64,000 bases of DNA from Alteromonas macleodii (GTDB lineage: Bacteria; Pseudomonadota; Gammaproteobacteria; Enterobacterales; Alteromonadaceae), in contig NZ_LR812090.1 in NCBI RefSeq assembly GCF_903772925.1, positions 934,629-998,628 of the forward strand, read 5' to 3'. The notes beneath the pieces were generated by a model. That model was given only the letters and a program-made list of their open reading frames with translations, searched no databases and had not been told where the DNA came from. Each line of letters begins with the position of its first letter. Within the stretch, counting starts at the first letter, position 1. This document shows, piece by piece, positions 46,885-56,420 of the stretch. Position numbers and translations under genes: made by a program.

Positions 46885-47931
46885 GTGGACGATAACAAAT
46901 CAAAAGCTTTAACCGCCGCAGTTGGCCAAATTGAAAAGCAATTTGGTAAAGGCGCCATCATGCGCTTAGGCGATAACCAAGCCATGGATATTGAAGCGAT
47001 TTCTACTGGCTCACTAACCATTGATATCGCTCTAGGTATAGGTGGCTTACCTTGTGGACGTGTAGTAGAAATTTACGGTCCTGAATCCTCTGGTAAAACA
47101 ACGCTTACGCTTCAAGTTATTGCTGAAGCGCAGAAGAAGGGTAAAACCTGTGCGTTCGTAGATGCTGAGCACGCTTTAGACCCAGTTTACGCTGAAAAGC
47201 TTGGCGTAAACATCGATGAACTATTGGTATCTCAGCCTGATACTGGTGAGCAAGCGCTAGAAATTTGCGACATGCTAGTACGTTCAGGTGCAGTAGACGT
47301 TGTTATCGTTGACTCTGTAGCAGCGCTTACACCTAAAGCGGAAATTGAAGGTGACATGGGTGATTCTCACGTTGGTCTTCAGGCCCGTCTAATGTCACAA
47401 GCGTTGCGTAAGCTTACGGCTAACATTAAACGCTCTAATACGCTATGTATCTTCATCAACCAAATTCGTATGAAGATTGGTGTAATGTTCGGTAACCCAG
47501 AAACCACTACCGGTGGTAACGCGCTTAAGTTCTACTCTTCTGTTCGTTTAGACATCCGCCGTATCGGCGCAGTGAAAGAAGGCGACGAGGTAGTAGGTAA
47601 CGAAACCCGCGTGAAAGTAGTGAAGAACAAAGTCGCGCCTCCGTTTAAGCAAGCCGAGTTTATGATTCGCTACGGTGAAGGTATTAGTAAAGAGGCTGAG
47701 CTTATCGACCTTGGTGTTAAGCAGAAGCTTGTTGATAAAGCCGGCGCTTGGTACAGCTACAAAGGCGATCGCATTGGTCAAGGTAAAGCAAACGTAATGA
47801 AGTATCTTAAGGAACACCCTGAAACCGCTAATGAGATCGAAACCAAGATCCGTCAAGAGTTATTGCTTTCTAAAACCATGCAGGCTGAAGAAGCCTTGCC
47901 ACAGGGCGAAGACGACGTACTTCCTGAATAA
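46885..47931 (+). CDS. recA: RecA recombinase
   Basis: 348 residues, starting at GTG 46885 with AGAGGA upstream. [14 protein letters not shown] start [12 protein letters not shown], Walker [58 protein letters not shown] and [14 protein letters not shown]. It promotes strand exchange and LexA self-cleavage. Regulated by the SOS box upstream and ended by a strong terminator; no recX gene follows it. Confidence 0.98.
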   Translation: MDDNKSKALTAAVGQIEKQFGKGAIMRLGDNQAMDIEAISTGSLTIDIALGIGGLPCGRVVEIYGPESSGKTTLTLQVIAEAQKKGKTCAFVDAEHALDPVYAEKLGVNIDELLVSQPDTGEQALEICDMLVRSGAVDVVIVDSVAALTPKAEIEGDMGDSHVGLQARLMSQALRKLTANIKRSNTLCIFINQIRMKIGVMFGNPETTTGGNALKFYSSVRLDIRRIGAVKEGDEVVGNETRVKVVKNKVAPPFKQAEFMIRYGEGISKEAELIDLGVKQKLVDKAGAWYSYKGDRIGQGKANVMKYLKEHPETANEIETKIRQELLLSKTMQAEEALPQGEDDVLPE

Positions 47932-47954
47932 GATAGGTTTTACAAGTATCTTAA

Positions 47955-47980
47955 AAACCCACCGAAAGGTGGGTTTTTTT
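47955..47980 (+). terminator. Terminator of recA
   Basis: AAACCCACC-GAAA-GGTGGGTTTTTTT: a 9-bp stem with tetraloop and T tract. The rest of the 300-bp gap to 48236 shows no gene. Confidence 0.93.
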
Positions 47981-48236
47981 ATGCCTTTGCTACGCAGGGT
48001 ATATTAAGAAATATTTACTAACACTTAATATCCGGTTGAAACTTGTACAAAAAATAAAAACAGGGAATGCTGTAATAAAGTACGATAAGCGAAGACTACA
48101 AAGAAAGATTGGCTTATGGTGTATTTCCAAGGTTCAACATTTCGGAATATGAATAAGGAAAATTTGCGGCTACAGCAAATAATGCCTTGAACAACGATTA
48201 ATATTGAGAACAGCTTACATCAAGAGGGAAAAGGGA

Positions 48237-49058
48237 ATGATTGAAATATCAGGTCTCGCTAAACGCTTTACGGTGGAAAACCCGAAAAAGCTTAGCGAAC
48301 AAGAGAAGAAGGACCCGCGTTTAAAAGGGCGTTATTTTCAGTCAGTAAGGGATGTGTCTTTTACTTGCGAAAAAGGTCAGGTTCTGGGACTGCTAGGGCC
48401 TAACGGCGCAGGTAAAACCACTACATTGCGTATGCTTTCAACAGCGCTTAAACCCGACAGCGGTAAAGTGCTCATAGGTGGCGAAGACGTACTTTCTAAC
48501 CCAAACATTGCGCGAAAAAAGATTGGTTTTCTTTCCAGTTCAACGGGTCTATACGGCCGTTTAAGTGGGCGTGAAAATATTAGCTACTTCGGTGAGCTAC
48601 ACGGCATTTCAAAAAATGTGATTAATGCACGTATTGAAGAGTTAGCTGACTTGCTCGATATGCAAACCTTCCTTGATAGAAGAGCGGAGAATTTTTCATC
48701 AGGCATGAAACAAAAAGTGTCGATTGCCCGTGCGGTTATTCACGAGCCAGAGTTGGTGGTTCTCGATGAGCCTACAACTGGCCTTGATATTATGGCGACT
48801 AGTACCGTAATGGAATTTATCCAACGTCTTAAGGATAAAGGTACACCGGTAATTTTCTCTACTCACCACCTCGACGAAGTACAAGCTCTTTGTGACAAAG
48901 TAACAGTCATTAATCAAGGAGAAACAGTATTTAACGATTCGCTTGCCGCCTTTAGTGCACTTTCTGGTAATGGTGCAGAGGCTGGGCAAATGCATAAGAG
49001 CTTCCTAAAAACACTTTCAATGGATTCTGAGGAGATGGGAAATGTGGTTAATCTTTAA
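48237..49058 (+). CDS. natA: ABC transporter ATP-binding protein, NatA-like
   Basis: 273 residues. ATG 48237 follows GAGGG/AAGGG sites; an earlier ATG adds 11 residues without one. Walker A GLLGPNGAGKTTTLRML, signature FSSGMKQKVSIARAVIHEPELVVLDEPTTGLD, switch His in STHHL. It overlaps the permease gene by 17 bases. NatAB-type systems in bacteria extrude Na+ or export drugs and other compounds. Substrate cannot be read from sequence. Confidence 0.88.
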   Translation: MIEISGLAKRFTVENPKKLSEQEKKDPRLKGRYFQSVRDVSFTCEKGQVLGLLGPNGAGKTTTLRMLSTALKPDSGKVLIGGEDVLSNPNIARKKIGFLSSSTGLYGRLSGRENISYFGELHGISKNVINARIEELADLLDMQTFLDRRAENFSSGMKQKVSIARAVIHEPELVVLDEPTTGLDIMATSTVMEFIQRLKDKGTPVIFSTHHLDEVQALCDKVTVINQGETVFNDSLAAFSALSGNGAEAGQMHKSFLKTLSMDSEEMGNVVNL

Positions 49059-50238
49059 AAAGGAGTTCAAAGAGCTATTACGGGATAAGAAAACCATCAT
49101 ATTTATGATTGGTTTACCACTTTTATTATTCCCTGCCATCTTTGGTGTCGCATTCTTTTTTATGAGTTCAGCGGCGGACAAAGCAGAGAACGCGGTGTTG
49201 AAATACGCGATTGTTGGCGAAACCTATGCACCGGAAATTGTGCAGTCTTTTAACGACGCTTCTGATAAATTCGAGCCAGTTATGATTGGCGATGAGACTG
49301 ACTATGCCAAACTCATTAAAAACGAAACGTTGGACTTTGTGTTGGTTATACCAGAGAGTTTCGATAGTGATGTATTAAGTTCAGGGCAACATAAGATTCA
49401 GCTTTATTTAAACGATGCAGGCCTAAACAAAGTTATGGGGCGTGTTTCCGATATTATTGATGAATATACAGACGCGTTTCAGCAAAGCGCGTTTGCACAG
49501 CTAAACCTTGATGAAACTCAGCAAGAGGCTTTACTAAAGCCGATTAAAATAGAAAAGCAAAATGTGGCGGATGATCGCGAAGTGTGGGGTGAACGTTTAG
49601 GCGGTATGCTGCCTTACTTTATATTCATCTTGTGCTTACAAGGTGCCATGGCGCCAGCCTCAGACTTGGGCGCAGGTGAAAAAGAACGTGGTACCTTAGA
49701 AACCCTGCTTATATCGCCAATGGATCGTCACAAGTTGGTATTGGGTAAGTTCTTTACGGTAGCTACCGCAGGTATTGTTACCGCGCTAATAACGGTGTCT
49801 TCCATGGCTATATGGGGGCTAGTGTTATCCCAAGGCATGGCTGTTGAATTCGTCGTTGAGATCATGTCAATGATAGGTCTTGTAGACTTCTTACTGATTT
49901 TCTTGATGTTAGTGCCAGTGGTCGCAGTATTTGCGGCGGTATTGTTATCGCTTTCTATTTATGCCCGCTCTTTTAAAGAAGCGCAAAGCTATATGGGGTC
50001 ACTAATTATGGTGGTTATTTTCCCCGTAATCATTGCGATGATGCCGGGAGTAGAGCTAAAAGGTGGCTGGGTTTGGGTACCGCTTACTAACGTTGCCCTT
50101 GCCATGAAAGAGCTGTTCAAAGGCACTATGGATTACTTCGCGCTATTTGGCATATTTACGTCTACAGCAGTCATTGCGGCAGGTCTTATTTTCTTTTGTA
50201 TCCATTGGTTTAACAAAGAAAAAGTACTGTTTAGATAG
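49042..50238 (+). CDS. natB: ABC-2 type permease, NatB-like
   Basis: 398 residues. N-terminal MWLIFKKEFKELLRDKKTIIFMIGLPLLLFPAIFG, then a large extracytoplasmic loop with an ABC-2 soluble domain, followed by about five helices from residue 180 on. The typical ABC-2 sequence ASDLGAGEKERGTLETLLISPMDRHKLVLGKF is conserved. Pairs with the overlapping NatA-like ATPase. Expected inner-membrane exporter. Confidence 0.88.
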   Translation: MWLIFKKEFKELLRDKKTIIFMIGLPLLLFPAIFGVAFFFMSSAADKAENAVLKYAIVGETYAPEIVQSFNDASDKFEPVMIGDETDYAKLIKNETLDFVLVIPESFDSDVLSSGQHKIQLYLNDAGLNKVMGRVSDIIDEYTDAFQQSAFAQLNLDETQQEALLKPIKIEKQNVADDREVWGERLGGMLPYFIFILCLQGAMAPASDLGAGEKERGTLETLLISPMDRHKLVLGKFFTVATAGIVTALITVSSMAIWGLVLSQGMAVEFVVEIMSMIGLVDFLLIFLMLVPVVAVFAAVLLSLSIYARSFKEAQSYMGSLIMVVIFPVIIAMMPGVELKGGWVWVPLTNVALAMKELFKGTMDYFALFGIFTSTAVIAAGLIFFCIHWFNKEKVLFR

Positions 50239-50262
50239 TCTGAAAAGTATTGAGTGAATAGC

Positions 50263-50293
50263 AAAAGAGCTCGCTTAACGCGGGCTCTTTTTT
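50263..50293 (+). terminator. Terminator of the natAB pair
   Basis: AAAAGAGC/CGC stem with GCG/GCTCTTTT, one wobble pair, then TTTTTT. It separates natAB from the leftward flhB-like gene. Confidence 0.8.
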
Positions 50294-50411
50294 AAATAGA
50301 AGCTGTACACAGTAACGAGCTTGTCATTAACCAATCACTTATGAAAAAGAAGTGGGTAGTTTGTCGATATAAATGACTTTGTGTAATTACCTATTGAAAT
50401 TGGTATTACCC

Positions 50412-50735
50412 TCACACTTCAAAATCCACCCGTTTAATAATACCTTCCCACCCAGGAGGAATTTTTCCCTGCAAAACGTACGAGTAAGCAAGAAGTTCAG
50501 CGATGACGTAATAAAGTGACTCGGGTATGTCTTGTCCTACATCTAATGTGGTGAGAACTTCACTTAAGTAAGGGTCTTCATGAATAAGAATTCCAGTTTC
50601 TTCAGCCATGGCGATTATTGCCTCAGCTAAGTCTCCATATCCCTTAGATACTACCTTCGGCGCATTTTTCTTGTCGCCGCCATCGTATTTTAAGCCAATA
50701 GCACGTTTTGTCTTTTGAGAATCAGTCATACTCAT
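50412..50735 (-). CDS. FlhB C-terminal-like protein (FlhB/EscU export-switch family)
   Basis: 107 residues. It matches the soluble C-terminal part of FlhB: AIGLKYDGGDKKNAPKVVSKGYGDLAEAIIAMAEETGILIHEDPYLSEVLTTLDVGQDIPESLYYVIAELLAYSYVLQG. The NPTH autocleavage motif of full FlhB is replaced here by NAPKVV, and there are no membrane helices. It sits five bases after the fliK-like gene, so the two form an operon. May modulate flagellar export switching. Confidence 0.8.
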   Translation of the reverse strand: MSMTDSQKTKRAIGLKYDGGDKKNAPKVVSKGYGDLAEAIIAMAEETGILIHEDPYLSEVLTTLDVGQDIPESLYYVIAELLAYSYVLQGKIPPGWEGIIKRVDFEV

Positions 50736-50740
50736 TCTAC

Positions 50741-53302
50741 CTAAACCCTAGTTTCAAATATCTGATGAGGGCGTGTATTTAACGTTTCAGGGATATGGCC
50801 TCGCTGGTAACTCGTGTTTTCAACCACAAGTCCGAGAGAGGAAAGGCGTTTATGCAGGTAGGGTAGTGTGTCGCCAATACGCCTGAGCACTTCATCGTTC
50901 GATGCATATAAGTCTAAATTAATCGTGTCTTTATCAATCTTTGACTTCGCCAATACTTGCCCGCTATCTCCAATGTCTAGTTTCATCGTGATATTCCAAA
51001 GCGAGCGCTGGCCTATTTGTGCGTGTTTATGTTTCTGCCCTCTTTGGTCTCGACTTATCAAGAGCTCGGGCGGACTGTGATGTTGTGAAAGCGACGGTAA
51101 AACGTAATAGAAACTATCTTGTCCTTGAATACGGGAATCGACATTCGCTACTTTGCTTTGCTGATGACTGCTTAGCAAGGTTTTGAGTTGAGAAAGTAAC
51201 TGCTGGCGCCCGTCTAACTGGTTCATGTCTTGGCTAACGCGACTTGGTTGAGTGGTCACTCCCATATTCGATAGCGTCTTTGAAACGATAGAGTCAGGTG
51301 CATCTATTTGGGTTTTTAAGCTAGGCTGTCTTTGCATGGCTCGGCCTGCTAGCGCCAACTGAACTAAAGCAACCATGCCTTGTACGAAGCTTGATGAACT
51401 TACAGGCGATGTTAAATTAACCGGAGTAGTCACCAAGGCTTGTGTTGAGATAAGCTGCTGCAAGCGTTGAGATAATCCTTGGTCGTTCATGTCTAGTGCG
51501 AGCTTTTTAGGCCCGCTATTAACGTCGTTGGCAGTATTTACGCTCTCTCCCACGAAGCTTTCGCTTGCTTTTACGCCAGCAAGAAGCTTGTCGGTGTCTG
51601 AAATAATAGGGGAGGCTTCTGCCCCCTTACTTTGTATAGCTGCCAACTGTTGAGCAATACTACTCAGTAAACTATTTGATAACCCTTTTGCTTGTGTGCT
51701 TAAAGACTGAGCTAGGGAGGCAAGTGATACCTGTGATACAGAGGGTGATTTACTTCCACTATCCTTTCCTTGTATTCCCCCCGTTTCTTCAGACCCATTG
51801 GTCTTCGATTGCTTTAACGCATTTGACGCCGCCATCAATTGCTCAATAGTAGGCTTGGGTGGTCCGATAAAGTCCCCATTAAAAGCTCTGGCTTGAGAAG
51901 GTTTGGCGTTAAGCGCATCAAGGCCTTTTAGCTGCTGTAATATCTTATCAATATGCTGTACATCAGGCGCTTTGGTCGCACCGACATCTTGAGATAACTT
52001 TCCATTCTCAACGATAGTGACAAGCTGGCTTAACGCTTGGTTTGTATTGCCCGTCTGGCTTAGTAAGACTCGGGAAAGGGCGGTGATCGCCCTGTGCACA
52101 TCCGAGCCTTTAAGTGATGTGGGGGCTTCTTTATCAATGTGCGCAACAGTAGATGTGATACTTCCAGCACCCTTATCTAAAACGGTATCGATCCCTTTTG
52201 CGGTTACTTTTGGGAGTTGTGATAGGTCGAGTTTGTTTACCTGTTCTGCCTTTAAAGAAGGAATGGCAAAGGAAGATGAGCTGCTCTGAGGCAAGCTTAT
52301 TTGTACCACCGGACTTTGTTGCACTGTACGTATTGAAAGCTTGCTATCAACCAAGGTTAGCGCAGATACAGCTTTTAATGCGTCGGGTTTGGTGCCTAAA
52401 CTTTTTATAACAGTATTAAGACTGGGAGGGTTATTGGAATTGTGTTCAATGGCGACGCCACCTTGTCTAATCGAACTTGCAATAACCTGCTGTTGTAAAT
52501 TAGCACTTATATTTTTGTGTGTAATGGTGGCGAGATTACCGGCGTTAACTCTTGGAGCATTGCCTGCTTTTGAGATCTCCTGAGAAACCTGAAGTGTGAT
52601 ATGGCCATTACTTTCTCTACTTAGTCTTAAGACAACTTGCTGACCAAGCAGCTTTTGAAGTGCGGTTTTAGCACCACTATCAAGCTTTTCAGTACTAATG
52701 CCGTTAAGGGGCAGGACGTCGCTTTTGGAAGTGTTAATTTGAAGCTGCCCGAAGCTCTCGCTTTTTGTTGAAATAGCGAGCTCACCTTTAAGGGTCACGG
52801 CAGCATTATTTGCAGCGAGCGCCTTTGCCACGGCTTTGAACAAATCCGCTTTATCAGAGGGCGTTAATACGGCGTTCTGTTGCGAGGAACGTGTAAAAAG
52901 CAATACCGCTCGCTGAGAACCAGATTGGTCAGATAGAGTACTTTGAGGCACGAGAGCAAGCTGAGCATTGTTAATTGCTTGCTTTGGCAGTTTTGCATCT
53001 GTCTCGGCGGGTAAAACAATATTTAGTGTTTGCGGTGCTGAAACAGCGCTACTTGATGGAATATTATTTACCGAGGCGCTTATCGCTAATACGCGTTCGG
53101 GCAAGCGTTCAACTATTACTTTTGCCGCATTATCTAACGCGGCTGCCTGAGACAATGTGGCATTAGTAATAACGGGAGACGTACTTCCTTTTTGCCCATG
53201 AGCCGCAGCGTTTACACTTCCTGTTTGTGATAAGGATGCTAAAGCCGAGCCAGAAGATGGATTCGAAGCGGCTGCCAATAGTGATGATAATGGTGTTGTC
53301 AT
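50741..53302 (-). CDS. FliK-like flagellar hook-length control protein
   Basis: 853 residues, longer than typical FliK. Most of it is low-complexity Ser/Gln/Ala/Asn-rich linker as in hook-length rulers. The C-terminal Flg_hook domain is visible at about 750-853: RSLWNITMKLDIGDSGQVLAKSKIDKDTINLDLYASNDEVLRRI and LGLVVENTSYQRG. Adjacent to an FlhB C-terminal homologue, which is the known partner of FliK, and away from any flagellar cluster. It diverges from ccmA. Confidence 0.8.
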   Translation of the reverse strand: MTTPLSSLLAAASNPSSGSALASLSQTGSVNAAAHGQKGSTSPVITNATLSQAAALDNAAKVIVERLPERVLAISASVNNIPSSSAVSAPQTLNIVLPAETDAKLPKQAINNAQLALVPQSTLSDQSGSQRAVLLFTRSSQQNAVLTPSDKADLFKAVAKALAANNAAVTLKGELAISTKSESFGQLQINTSKSDVLPLNGISTEKLDSGAKTALQKLLGQQVVLRLSRESNGHITLQVSQEISKAGNAPRVNAGNLATITHKNISANLQQQVIASSIRQGGVAIEHNSNNPPSLNTVIKSLGTKPDALKAVSALTLVDSKLSIRTVQQSPVVQISLPQSSSSSFAIPSLKAEQVNKLDLSQLPKVTAKGIDTVLDKGAGSITSTVAHIDKEAPTSLKGSDVHRAITALSRVLLSQTGNTNQALSQLVTIVENGKLSQDVGATKAPDVQHIDKILQQLKGLDALNAKPSQARAFNGDFIGPPKPTIEQLMAASNALKQSKTNGSEETGGIQGKDSGSKSPSVSQVSLASLAQSLSTQAKGLSNSLLSSIAQQLAAIQSKGAEASPIISDTDKLLAGVKASESFVGESVNTANDVNSGPKKLALDMNDQGLSQRLQQLISTQALVTTPVNLTSPVSSSSFVQGMVALVQLALAGRAMQRQPSLKTQIDAPDSIVSKTLSNMGVTTQPSRVSQDMNQLDGRQQLLSQLKTLLSSHQQSKVANVDSRIQGQDSFYYVLPSLSQHHSPPELLISRDQRGQKHKHAQIGQRSLWNITMKLDIGDSGQVLAKSKIDKDTINLDLYASNDEVLRRIGDTLPYLHKRLSSLGLVVENTSYQRGHIPETLNTRPHQIFETRV

Positions 53303-53561
53303 GTTTGTAATATCGGCACGGTGGCGCTTTTCCTTACTAATTAAAGTATAGCAAAGCTATTAAGGGCTGTTTCCAATTTACGCAGGGCCACCAATAGGAA
53401 AAAGAAAAACTTCCCATCAAAGGCAAGATAACCTAAGTGAAAATGCCTTTGTCGTTGAAGTAAATCATATTTAATTGGAATTCGCGACTGCGAAAAAGCG
53501 TTCATGTGGTAGACTAGCGCCATTTTTTACAACCTCTTCTGAACGTTGGAGTAGCTAGGCA

Positions 53562-54185
53562 GTGTTAGAGGCGCGCGGGTTAACATGCAGCAAACGAGAC
53601 AGAACCCTTTTTGAGGGGCTTTCACTTGCCGTTAGTGCTGGTGAATTGCTGTATTTGCGTGGACCTAATGGCGCGGGGAAAACCAGCTTGCTTCGCATTC
53701 TCACAGGGCTAAGCTCACCTGATTTAGGTACCGTTTTTTATCAAGGAATAGATGTATCTAAGGATAAGTCAGGCTATCACCATGATCTCCTTTATCTAGG
53801 TCACAAAAGCGGCACTAATGGTAGCCTTTCGGCATTAGATAACCTGTCGTTCTGGTTAGCCCAGCACAAGGTATCGGTACCAATTAATACACTATATGAC
53901 GTTTTAGAAAAAGTGGGGTTAGTTGGTCTTGAAGACGTGCCGGTAAGGTATTTATCTGCAGGGCAACAACGTCGTGTTGCGCTATCAAGACTGTGGCTAA
54001 AGCCGTCAAAGGCATGGATATTGGATGAACCGTTTACAGCGCTAGATGTGAAAGGGGTTCATATGCTTGAAACTAGTATGAAAGAGCATGTTAGCGGCGG
54101 CGGTCTCATTATCACCACTTCACACCAACCTTTGTCAAAGACGGCAGGTGAACACCGCGTATTCGATTTGGAGTATCGCTTCTGA
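53562..54185 (+). CDS. ccmA: Cytochrome c biogenesis ATP-binding protein CcmA
   Basis: 207 residues, start GTG 53562. MLEARGLTCSKRDRTLFEGLSL, Walker A GPNGAGKTSLLRILTGL, signature YLSAGQQRRVALSRLWL, and LDEPFTALD. Powers the release of holo-CcmE from the CcmC complex. Its stop overlaps ccmB by one base. First gene of a nine-gene operon, preceded by a 259-bp divergent promoter region shared with fliK. Confidence 0.95.
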   Translation: MLEARGLTCSKRDRTLFEGLSLAVSAGELLYLRGPNGAGKTSLLRILTGLSSPDLGTVFYQGIDVSKDKSGYHHDLLYLGHKSGTNGSLSALDNLSFWLAQHKVSVPINTLYDVLEKVGLVGLEDVPVRYLSAGQQRRVALSRLWLKPSKAWILDEPFTALDVKGVHMLETSMKEHVSGGGLIITTSHQPLSKTAGEHRVFDLEYRF

Positions 54186-54850
54186 TGTCACTATACCGAG
54201 GAATTTTCAAGCGCGATATACAGATTGCGTTTAAGCAAAAAGCAGAGTTGGTGCAGCCACTAATGTTTTTAACCATGGTAGTGACTTTGTTTCCGTTAGG
54301 CGTTAGCCCGTCCCCCGATACCCTTCAGCGCATTGGGCCAGGGGTAATTTGGATTGCCGCCATACTGTCCTCTCTCATGGCGATGGAAAGGCTGTTTCGC
54401 GATGACTTTCAAGACGGTTCGTTAGAGCAGTACATACTTTCTGGCATGGCGTTGCCAGCGGTAAGCGCGGTGAAAGTGACCGTACATTGGCTGGTTAGTT
54501 TCGTGCCCTTATTTTTGCTTTCCCCGTTATTAGCAATGTTCTTGAATTTAACAGTGGATATGTATATCGCGCTTGTTTTAACTTTGCTGCTGGGTACGCC
54601 GCTACTTTCTTTAATTGGTGCCATTGCGGTAGGGCTTACCGTTGGATTGCAAAAAGGCGGGGTACTTTTAGCACTGTTACTTATCCCTGTCTTTATTCCT
54701 TTACTGATATTTGCCACGTCGGCTGTGGATTCTGCCGCACTGCAATTACCTTATCATGCGCAACTTGCTATTATTGCCGCCATGCTTTTATTGGCTGCGG
54801 CATTGGCACCGTTTGCCATCGCGTATTCTTTAAAAGTGAGTCAAAACTAA
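54185..54850 (+). CDS. ccmB: Heme exporter membrane protein CcmB
   Basis: 221 residues, about six membrane helices. Family features include IFKRDIQIAFKQKAELVQPLMFLTMVVTLFPLGVSP, LSSLMAMERLFRDDFQDGSLEQYILSGM and SAVKVTVHWLV. Works with CcmA and CcmC in heme handling for c-type cytochrome maturation. One-base overlap with both neighbours. Confidence 0.95.
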   Translation: MSLYRGIFKRDIQIAFKQKAELVQPLMFLTMVVTLFPLGVSPSPDTLQRIGPGVIWIAAILSSLMAMERLFRDDFQDGSLEQYILSGMALPAVSAVKVTVHWLVSFVPLFLLSPLLAMFLNLTVDMYIALVLTLLLGTPLLSLIGAIAVGLTVGLQKGGVLLALLLIPVFIPLLIFATSAVDSAALQLPYHAQLAIIAAMLLLAAALAPFAIAYSLKVSQN

Positions 54851-55638
54851 TGTGGAAGTGGTTACACCCCTACGCAAAAACAGAGCGTGCTTACCAGCTT
54901 TGTTTAACTTTACAGCCTTGGTTTTGGGTTGGTGCTTTAGTGTGTTTGAGCATAGGCACTGTATGGGGGCTTGCCTTTGCGCCCCAAGATTATCAGCAAG
55001 GTGATTCGTTTCGTATTATTTATATTCACGTGCCTAGCGCCATTTTGTCTATGGGAACTTATGTTGCTATGGCAATTGCAGCCCTGGTCGGTATGGTTTG
55101 GCAGTGGCGTACTGCTTATATGAGCATGATTGCCATGGCTCCCATTGGCGCAGTAATGACCTTTATCGCTTTGTTCACAGGGGCGGCTTGGGGTAAACCT
55201 ATGTGGGGTGCTTGGTGGGTATGGGATGCGCGCCTGACATCAGAGCTTATTCTACTTTTCTTGTACATGGGGGTTATAGCCCTTTACGGTGCATTTGAAG
55301 ACAAGCAACAGGCTGGTAAAGCCGCAGGCGTAATGGCTCTTGTTGGTGTTGTTAATATCCCCATTATTCATTACTCAGTAGAGTGGTGGAACACGTTACA
55401 TCAAGGCGCAACAATCAGTAAATTTGACAACCCTTCGATTGCGCCTGAAATGTTATGGCCGCTGTTAATTAACTTACTGGGTTTTGCTTTCTTTATTGGT
55501 GCTGTGACCACAGTGCGTCTACGCAACGAAATTGTATTACGAGAAATGCACAGGCCTTGGGTACAAACGTTGGCAATGAAAGCAATGTCAAAGCAGCAAA
55601 GCGATACGGCAAATACATTTGGAAAAGAGGGCAATTAA
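54850..55638 (+). CDS. ccmC: Heme-binding protein CcmC
   Basis: 262 residues, six helices. The tryptophan-rich WWD motif TGAAWGKPMWGAWWVWDARLTSELI is at about 115-139, flanked by IIYIHVPSA His and the SVEWWNTLHQG His. It transfers heme onto CcmE at the periplasmic face. Stop is followed by ccmD one base later. Confidence 0.96.
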   Translation: MWKWLHPYAKTERAYQLCLTLQPWFWVGALVCLSIGTVWGLAFAPQDYQQGDSFRIIYIHVPSAILSMGTYVAMAIAALVGMVWQWRTAYMSMIAMAPIGAVMTFIALFTGAAWGKPMWGAWWVWDARLTSELILLFLYMGVIALYGAFEDKQQAGKAAGVMALVGVVNIPIIHYSVEWWNTLHQGATISKFDNPSIAPEMLWPLLINLLGFAFFIGAVTTVRLRNEIVLREMHRPWVQTLAMKAMSKQQSDTANTFGKEGN

Positions 55639-55639
55639 G

Positions 55640-55837
55640 ATGCAGTTTGAGTCCTTTGCCGATTTTTTAGCTATGGGCGGTTATGCGTTTTACGTGTGGC
55701 TGTCGTTTGGCGTTACTTTTGCGGCAATGGCTATTGTCGCCGTACAAAGTTTTATTAAACATCGCGGCCTTTTAAAGCAGGTGGTGGTGGAAAAAGAACG
55801 CAAAGCGCGCATTAAAAAAGCGCGACAGCAACAGTGA
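55640..55837 (+). CDS. ccmD: CcmD small membrane protein
   Basis: 65 residues. ATG 55640 immediately after the ccmC stop, with GAGGG upstream; an earlier in-frame ATG would sit inside ccmC. One helix (GYAFYVWLSFGVTFAAMAIVAVQ) and a basic tail. Stabilises the CcmABC-CcmE complex. The gap of 85 bp to ccmE is the only notable break in the operon. Confidence 0.9.
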   Translation: MQFESFADFLAMGGYAFYVWLSFGVTFAAMAIVAVQSFIKHRGLLKQVVVEKERKARIKKARQQQ

Positions 55838-55922
55838 GATAACGCCTAGTTTAGCGTTAAAATTTAATTTGGCATTTGTTTGCGTTTTTATCGTTTATTA
55901 GTTTTTTCGAAGTGAGAGTTGC

Positions 55923-56417
55923 ATGAACCCGAGACGAAAGCAGCGATTGACCGTAGTAGGAATTATCGGTTTTTTAGTAGTAAGTGCAATTGGATTGATG
56001 CTTTACGCTCTAAACGACAGTATTGACCTTTTTTATACGCCCAGCGAAATTATTGAAGGCAAAAATGGACAAAAACCACAGGTTGGCCAGCGTCTTCGTA
56101 TAGGCGGTATGGTGGTACCTGGCAGTGTGAAAAGAGATCAAGAGAGTTTGGCTGTGAGCTTCGACCTAATCGATACTGGTCCAACGGTTACTGTGACATA
56201 TACAGGCATCTTGCCTGATTTGTTCCGCGAAGGTCAGGGCATTGTGGCAACGGGGATACTTACCGGCGAGAAGAATATCAAAGCGCAGGAAGTACTCGCT
56301 AAACACGATGAAGAATACATGCCACCTGAGCTGGCAGAAAAAATGAAAGGCATTAAACACGTTAAACCTGACAATATGCCTTCCTACGAGTCGTCAAACG
56401 GCACTGGAGGCAAATAA
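55923..56417 (+). CDS. ccmE: Heme chaperone CcmE
   Basis: 164 residues. N-terminal membrane anchor (about 8-30) then an OB-fold. The heme-binding motif [12 protein letters not shown] holds H128, which binds heme covalently, and Y132, the axial ligand. Delivers heme from CcmC to CcmF. Three bases before ccmF. Confidence 0.96.
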   Translation: MNPRRKQRLTVVGIIGFLVVSAIGLMLYALNDSIDLFYTPSEIIEGKNGQKPQVGQRLRIGGMVVPGSVKRDQESLAVSFDLIDTGPTVTVTYTGILPDLFREGQGIVATGILTGEKNIKAQEVLAKHDEEYMPPELAEKMKGIKHVKPDNMPSYESSNGTGGK

Positions 56418-56420
56418 TTT

